A stretch of DNA of 11,035 bases from Chloroflexota bacterium. GTDB taxonomy: Bacteria > Chloroflexota > Dehalococcoidia > Bin125. This document shows, one piece after another, positions 7,043 through 11,035 of the stretch. A program made the translations under genes and the position numbers. The stretch is taken from positions 1 through 11,035 of the forward strand of contig JAPOXB010000018.1 of assembly GCA_026707335.1 (NCBI GenBank), given 5' to 3'. The first letter of the stretch is position 1; each line of letters begins with the position of its first letter. Below the pieces are notes generated by a model. That model was not told the DNA's origin, did not search any database, and saw nothing but the letters and a program-made list of their open reading frames with translations.

Positions 7043-8029
7043 TCACTCGCCGGCTGCGCGCACCTCGTGCAGGACGTGCCGCAGCGCGGCGACGTCGCAG
7101 CGGCCGTACAGTTCCGACGCCCGCTCGCGGTAGCCGGGCGACAGCCGGAAGCCCGGCGACACCGCCGTCGCCGCCTGATCGACCACCAGGCCCGTGACGA
7201 CGGCCGCGAACGACGCCGCCTCGGGGTCGCTCCCTTCCAGCACCGCCACCGAACGCCGCCCCTTCTCGACCGCGCTCGCCCAGCGCGGCAGCAGCCCGCT
7301 GACGGCGTCGGCGTGGGTGGCGCGGATGTGGGCCTCCGCGAGGTCGCGGAGGGCTTCGGCGTCCCGCAGGGCCGCGGCGGCGTCACGCTCCGGCAGCGCG
7401 AGCGCCCCGGCGACCTCCCCCGCCAGCGACGGCCGGCGGCGGACGCGGGCGGCCGCGCGGAAGCGGGGCAGCAGCCGCCGCCGCGCGGGCGGCTCGTCGA
7501 CCACGTGGCAGAGCGCCGGCCCGACGCCGAACACGAAGGCCTCCCACGCCTCGGCGGGGGCAAGGCCGGTCCCGGCCCCCGCGCCGCGATCGATCAGGGC
7601 CGCGGCGCGGTCGCAGAGGCGGCGCACGCGGGCGGCACGTTCGTCGGGCGCGAAGTAGCGGTCGCGGAAGTCACGCAGGACGCCGTCCAGCGTTGGGTCG
7701 TACGAGAGCAGGGGCTGGGCCGTCGCCAGGCGGTGGGCGCGGATGTCGTCCTGCAGCGCCGGCTCGACCTCGACCAGGAAGGCGGTGGTGGGCCAGTCCA
7801 GCGCGACGGGCAGCCCGTCGAGCGCCTGCACGGCGCCCAGCGTGTAGTCGGGCCGCCAGTCGGGGAAGAAGGCGATGCAGGTGAGGACCGAGTCGGCGGC
7901 CTGCACGCCGTGCGCATAGTCGCCGGCGACGAGGAACGCGCGCACGGCCGGCTGGCGCCGGCGCAGCCGCTCGCAGATGCGGAGCAGGCGGGGGCGCCAA
8001 TCGGGCTGGGGCGTCCAGTCGATGTTCAT
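7043..8029 (-). CDS. Unknown protein, possibly a degenerate nucleotidyltransferase
   Basis: This 328-residue protein has no family I can name with certainty. Residues 28-60 (AVRAFLVAGDYAHG, then DSVLTCIAFF) resemble the start of the polymerase-beta-like nucleotidyltransferase fold, where a G[S]xxxG turn precedes a strand carrying DxD. Here the Ser is Asp37 and the expected DxD is not present (one Asp at 46 is left). A later strand, FLVEVE at about 84-89, and the SYDPTLDGVL segment at 109-118 also fit that fold. The C-terminal two thirds is Ala/Arg-rich and predicted helical, with no membrane segment or signal peptide. It begins 30 bp after nadE on the same strand and is probably co-transcribed; no clear ribosome binding site precedes the ATG. 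Continuous good coding sequence in the right orientation supports a real gene. The fold assignment is inference, and catalytic activity is doubtful if the motif is truly degenerate. Confidence 0.72.
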   Translation of the reverse strand: MNIDWTPQPDWRPRLLRICERLRRRQPAVRAFLVAGDYAHGVQAADSVLTCIAFFPDWRPDYTLGAVQALDGLPVALDWPTTAFLVEVEPALQDDIRAHRLATAQPLLSYDPTLDGVLRDFRDRYFAPDERAARVRRLCDRAAALIDRGAGAGTGLAPAEAWEAFVFGVGPALCHVVDEPPARRRLLPRFRAAARVRRRPSLAGEVAGALALPERDAAAALRDAEALRDLAEAHIRATHADAVSGLLPRWASAVEKGRRSVAVLEGSDPEAASFAAVVTGLVVDQAATAVSPGFRLSPGYRERASELYGRCDVAALRHVLHEVRAAGE

Positions 8030-8059
8030 GGCGTCGGCGTCGGGCGGCGCTGCGCGGCT

Positions 8060-9799
8060 TCAGAAGCCGCGGTAGGCGTTGGCTATGGGGAAGCGGCGAT
8101 CCTTGCCGAAGGCGCGCGGCGTGATCTTGAGGCCGGGGGCCGCCTGACGGCGCTTGTACTCGGCCCGCGTCACCAGCGTCATGACGCGGCGCACGTCCGC
8201 CTCGTCGAAGCCCCGCGCGACGATCTCGTCCAGCGTGCGGTCCTCCTCGACGAACGCCTGCAGGATGGGGTCGAGGCGCTCGTAGGGCATCAGCGAGTCC
8301 TCGTCGCGCTGGTCGGGACGGAGCTCCGCGCTGGGCGGCTTCTCGATGACGCTGCGCGGGATCCGCCCGTCGCCGTTGGGCTGCGGGCCGGCCACGTCGT
8401 TCACGTGGCGCGCGAGGCGGTAGACGGTCGTCTTGGGCACGTCCTGAATCACGGCGAGGCCGCCCGTCATGTCGCCGTAGAGCGTGGTGTACCCGGTCGC
8501 CGACTCGCTCTTGTTGCTCGTGGTCAGCACGAGCCAGCCGAACTTGTTGCTGAGGGCCATGATCAGGTTGCCGCGCAGGCGGGCCTGGAGGTTCTCCTCG
8601 GTCACGTCCGGGCTGCGCCCGGCGAAGGCGTCGTGCAGGACGTCCAGGTGGGCGGCGAAGGGGCCCTCGATCGGCAGCGTCAGGAGGTCGATGCCGAGGT
8701 TCTCGGCGAGGGCGCGGGCGTCGGCGATGGAGCCCTCCGAGGAGTAGCGCGACGGCATGGCGACCGCGGTCACGTTCTCCGGCCCCAGCGCGTCGGCGGC
8801 GATGGTGGCGGTCAGGGTCGAGTCGATGCCGCCCGACAGCGCCACGACGACCTTCTCGAAGCCGGTCTTGCGCACGTAGTCCCGCGTGCCCAGGACGAGC
8901 GCCCGATAGATGGCCGCGACGTCGTCGAGGTGGGGTTCGTTGGCGGGGGGATCGAGCGGCGGACGCGAGCCGTCGCGGGCGGCGCTCACGGGGACGGCGT
9001 GCGGCGGCTCCGGCGGCAGGCGGCGCAGGCGTGGGTCGTGCAGGCGCACCTGACCGACCGCCCCCACATCGAGGTCCGAGATGAGCAGGGTCTCCTCGAA
9101 CATGGACGCGGCAGCGGTGCGTTCGCCGCGGGCGTCGAAGATGGCGGAACCGCCGTCGAAGATGAGCGCATCCTGCCCGCCGACCATGTTGCAGTAGCAG
9201 ACGATGACGGCGTTGTCGGCGGCGCGGGTGGCGAGCATCCGCTCCCGCTCGTCGATCTTGCCGGCGTGGAAGGGCGAGCCGTTGAGGTTGACGACCACCT
9301 CGGCGCCGGCCAGCGCCTGGGCCTGCACGGGGCCCGATGAGTACCAGATGTCCTCGCAGATGGAGACGCCCACGGGAACGCCGGCGATCCGGAAGACCGG
9401 CGACTCGGCGCCGGGACGGAAATAGCGGCTCTCGTCGAAGACGCCGTAGTTGGGCAGGTACTGCTTGTGGTAGACGCCCGCGCGCCGGCCGTCGTGCAGG
9501 ACCGCGGCGGCGTTGTGGGCGTCGGGAGCGAGGTCGACGAAGCCGACCACGGCGGTCACGTGCAGGCCGCGGGTGGCGTCCTGGATGCGATCGAGGGCGG
9601 CGAGATTCTCCGAGACGAAGGGGCGGCGCAGCAGGAGGTCCTCCGGCGGGTAGCCCGTGACGGCCAGCTCGGGCAGCACGACGAGGTCGCAGGCGGCGGC
9701 CTCCGCGTCGCGGATGGCGGCGAGGATGCGATCCACGTTGCCGTCGAGGTCTCCGACGGTGGGGTTGATCTGGGCGAGAGCGACGCGAAGGCTGCGCAT
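8060..9799 (-). CDS. nadE: Glutamine-hydrolysing NAD+ synthetase
   Basis: This enzyme makes NAD+ from nicotinic acid adenine dinucleotide, ATP and glutamine, the last step of both de novo and salvage NAD synthesis. Its 579 residues hold two domains. The N-terminal nitrilase-type amidase (about 1-270) releases ammonia from glutamine with the triad Glu44 (LPELAVTGYPPEDLL), Lys112 (YHKQYLPNYGVFDE) and Cys148 (SICEDIW). The C-terminal synthetase (about 290-579) has the ATP-binding loop SGGIDST at 322-328, then SNKSESATGYTTLYGDMTGG and IPRSVIEKPPSAELRPDQRDEDSLMPY, all family hallmarks. Length and domain order match bacterial two-domain NadE, so no separate amidotransferase is needed. The ATG start has a GGAAG 8 nt upstream. 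The gene is preceded by a good promoter with a perfect palindrome at its start point (see 9860-9922), suggesting repression when NAD-related metabolites are high. It leads an apparent two-gene unit with the unknown gene downstream. Confidence 0.97.
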   Translation of the reverse strand: MRSLRVALAQINPTVGDLDGNVDRILAAIRDAEAAACDLVVLPELAVTGYPPEDLLLRRPFVSENLAALDRIQDATRGLHVTAVVGFVDLAPDAHNAAAVLHDGRRAGVYHKQYLPNYGVFDESRYFRPGAESPVFRIAGVPVGVSICEDIWYSSGPVQAQALAGAEVVVNLNGSPFHAGKIDERERMLATRAADNAVIVCYCNMVGGQDALIFDGGSAIFDARGERTAAASMFEETLLISDLDVGAVGQVRLHDPRLRRLPPEPPHAVPVSAARDGSRPPLDPPANEPHLDDVAAIYRALVLGTRDYVRKTGFEKVVVALSGGIDSTLTATIAADALGPENVTAVAMPSRYSSEGSIADARALAENLGIDLLTLPIEGPFAAHLDVLHDAFAGRSPDVTEENLQARLRGNLIMALSNKFGWLVLTTSNKSESATGYTTLYGDMTGGLAVIQDVPKTTVYRLARHVNDVAGPQPNGDGRIPRSVIEKPPSAELRPDQRDEDSLMPYERLDPILQAFVEEDRTLDEIVARGFDEADVRRVMTLVTRAEYKRRQAAPGLKITPRAFGKDRRFPIANAYRGF

Positions 9800-9859
9800 G
9801 GGGCGTCTTCCGGGCCGGGCGCCGTGGAAGGACTCGGCGGCGCCGTCCGACCGAACTTC

Positions 9860-9886
9860 GACTTCGTGTCAGAATGACACGAAGTC
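9860..9886. promoter_or_regulatory. Perfect 27-bp palindrome, probable nadE operator
   Basis: GACTTCGTGTCA and its exact reverse complement TGACACGAAGTC are separated by 3 nt (GAA on the plus strand). It lies 60 bp before the nadE ATG and covers the predicted transcription start. Twelve matched pairs are far beyond chance at this scale. There is no T-tract and no gene ends here, so an operator fits better than a terminator. Known NAD-gene repressors (NrtR, NiaR, NadQ) bind palindromes upstream of such genes, but I cannot assign this site to one of them. Confidence 0.75.
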
Positions 9887-9892
9887 ACGGCC

Positions 9893-9922
9893 ACTGTAGG
9901 CCCGGCCACGGCGGCGGGTCAA
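9893..9922 (-). promoter_or_regulatory. Sigma70-like promoter of nadE
   Basis: On the minus strand the -35 box TTGACC (9922-9917) matches consensus at five of six positions, and the -10 box TACAGT (9898-9893) at four of six, with an 18-bp spacer. The expected start is near 9886, the first base of the palindrome, which gives a leader of about 87 nt. This is the best promoter in the window. Confidence 0.6.
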
Positions 9923-9974
9923 TTCGGGCCGGATTCGCCTCCGATCGCGGCTCGCCCGCCGATCGGGGCGGCGA

Positions 9975-9980
9975 TACACT
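9975..9980 (+). promoter_or_regulatory. Possible -10 box for the ABC ATPase gene
   Basis: TACACT on the plus strand would begin transcription near 9987, about 50 nt before the ATG at 10038. No good -35 box is seen at the proper distance. Confidence 0.3.
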
Positions 9981-10027
9981 CGGCGCGGCCCGGCGACGCC
10001 GGGCGGGGGCCGCAGCGGCGATCGGGT

Positions 10028-10033
10028 GAGGGG
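10028..10033 (+). promoter_or_regulatory. Ribosome binding site of the ABC ATPase gene
   Basis: GAGGGG ends 4 nt before the ATG at 10038; counted as GAGG the spacing is 6 nt. It supports this start over other in-frame codons. Confidence 0.55.
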
Positions 10034-10037
10034 TGCG

Positions 10038-11035
10038 ATGGCTGACGGGATCTCGCCGCCACTCGCGCTCGAAGGGGTGTCGTACCGCTACCCGGCGGCG
10101 AAGTCGGCGGCCGACGACGCGGTCAGCCGGGGGATCGAGGACGTGTCGCTGTCGGTGGCGGCGGGGGAGGCGCTGGGGCTGCTGGGTCCCAACGGCAGCG
10201 GCAAGAGCACCATCCTGTCGCTGGTCGCCGGGCTGCTCGCGCCGCAATCGGGCGCCGTGCGGCTGCTGGGCGAGCCCGTCTCGGCCCCGGTGCGACGCCG
10301 GCTGGGCGTCGTGTTCCAGGAGCCCAGCCTCGACCCGCTGATGACGGTGGCGGAGACGCTGCGGCTGCACGGGCTCCTCTTCGGCCTGGGCGGGCCTGGA
10401 TTGCGGCGACGCAGCGACGACCTGCTGGCGCGGATGGGGCTGGCGGAGCGGGCCGGCGACCGGGTGGAGACGCTGTCGGGCGGGCTGCGGCGCCGCCTGG
10501 AACTGGCGCGAGCGCTCCTGCACGCTCCCTCGCTGCTGCTGCTCGATGAGCCGGCCCTCGGCCTCGACCCGGACTCTCGCGGGGCGCTGTGGGACCTCCT
10601 CGACGACGTGCGGGGCGCGGGCACGGCGCTGCTGCTCGCGACCAACGACGTGTCCGAGGCGGAACGCACCTGCGACCGCGTGGCCTTCATGCAGTCCGGC
10701 CGCATCATCGCGACGGGCGCCCCCGAGGAGTTGCGCCGCGAGCTGCGCCACGACTCGGTGCGCGTGGACTGGCCGTCGGCGCCCGCCGACGCAGCGTCGA
10801 GGCTCGCGGCCATGGAGGGCGTGGGCTCGGTGCGGATGGCGGCCGGAGCCGGCGCGGGCACCGTCCTGCACGTCACCGTCGACGACGCCTCGGTCTTCGT
10901 GCCGGCGCTGTTCGCGCTCGACGGGGCGAACCGCACGCCGGGCGGGATCGCCGGCGTCCGCATCCACGAATCGACGCTGGAGGACGCGTACTTCCAGCGC
11001 GTGGGGGAGCCCCTGCGCCCGCCGGACGCCACGGA
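10038..11035 (+). CDS. ABC-2-type exporter ATP-binding protein (3' end cut)
   Basis: My translation gives 332 codons without a stop, running off the window. Nucleotide-binding domain motifs are in order: aromatic A-loop Tyr (YRY, 16-18), Walker A GPNGSGKST (50-58), Q-loop Gln94 in VFQEP, signature LSGG (146-149), and Walker B LLLLDE (166-171) followed by the D-loop LGLDP. The H-loop residue, normally His in a THD motif, is Asn203 (ATNDVSEAE). About 12 extra residues are inserted at 20-33, before the IEDVSLSV strand. A C-terminal domain from about 240 ends in STLEDAYFQRVGE, typical of DrrA/CcmA-like ATPases that drive ABC-2 exporters of drugs, lipids or polysaccharides. Such subunits work as dimers on the cytoplasmic face with a separate permease, probably encoded just past the window edge. 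It is divergent from nadE and shares the upstream region of about 240 bp with it. The substrate cannot be told. Confidence 0.93.
   Translation, partial: MADGISPPLALEGVSYRYPAAKSAADDAVSRGIEDVSLSVAAGEALGLLGPNGSGKSTILSLVAGLLAPQSGAVRLLGEPVSAPVRRRLGVVFQEPSLDPLMTVAETLRLHGLLFGLGGPGLRRRSDDLLARMGLAERAGDRVETLSGGLRRRLELARALLHAPSLLLLDEPALGLDPDSRGALWDLLDDVRGAGTALLLATNDVSEAERTCDRVAFMQSGRIIATGAPEELRRELRHDSVRVDWPSAPADAASRLAAMEGVGSVRMAAGAGAGTVLHVTVDDASVFVPALFALDGANRTPGGIAGVRIHESTLEDAYFQRVGEPLRPPDAT

Noticed and set aside
4803..7046. A 747-codon open frame on the minus strand opposite the M23 gene
   Set aside because: It is rich in Arg, Gly, Val and Asp with no domain, and mirrors the codon bias of the plus-strand gene, which has a signal peptide, LysM repeats and an intact M23 site.
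6689..9340. An 883-codon open frame on the plus strand spanning two minus-strand genes
   Set aside because: It crosses the convergent junction and lies opposite nadE, whose catalytic motifs are unmistakable. No domain is recognisable; it is a high-GC shadow.
9860..9886. The palindrome as an intrinsic terminator
   Set aside because: No gene ends nearby on either strand and no T-tract follows; it lies within a promoter region.
9885..10967. Long minus-strand open frames opposite the ABC ATPase
   Set aside because: The plus strand encodes all ABC motifs in order; the antisense products are Arg/Gln/Pro-rich with no family signature.

Overview
The window is a very GC-rich (by eye about 70%), gene-dense stretch of bacterial chromosome with housekeeping and envelope genes and no sign of mobile DNA. 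I see no tRNA, rRNA, CRISPR array, insertion sequence or prophage gene. Codon usage looks uniformly G/C-ending, and long open frames on the opposite strand are shadows produced by that bias. The best guess for the host is a Chloroflexota lineage (Dehalococcoidia/SAR202-like or related). The main reason is a membrane-anchored LysM protein whose cytoplasmic N-terminus has a spaced Cys pattern ending in a Q..xCL...CP signature, which I associate from memory with that phylum. This is an inference, not a database result.

Layout. (1) 13-2885, minus strand: a translationally coupled tldD-tldE(pmbA) operon encoding the two subunits of a zinc metalloprotease, with a 4-base ATGA overlap. (2) 3059-3433, plus strand: a small SnoaL/NTF2-like protein, divergent from tldD and convergent with the next gene. 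(3) 3446-4738, minus strand: a single-pass membrane protein with a cytoplasmic Cys domain, a long acidic/Ala-Gln-rich linker and two LysM domains. (4) 4995-7013, plus strand, divergent from it across about 256 bp: a secreted M23 zinc endopeptidase carrying eight LysM repeats. Together these two look like a cell-envelope module. (5) 7043-8029 and 8060-9799, minus strand: glutamine-dependent NAD+ synthetase (nadE) followed 30 bp downstream by a protein of unknown function with a possible degenerate nucleotidyltransferase fold. (6) 10038 to the window end, plus strand: the ATPase of an ABC-2-type exporter, cut by the window edge at its 3' end.

The strongest regulatory signal is upstream of nadE. 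A perfect 12-bp inverted repeat with a 3-nt centre (9860-9886) starts where transcription from a good sigma70-like promoter (TTGACC-18-TACAGT) should begin. This is the arrangement of a repressor operator and suggests feedback control of NAD synthesis. A TACAST hexamer recurs in four of the intergenic regions and may be the local form of the -10 box.

Nothing here amounts to a clearly new multi-gene system. The items most worth a second look are the nadE operator, the Cys-domain/LysM anchor protein, the nadE-linked unknown protein, and the ABC ATPase with Asn in place of the H-loop His.
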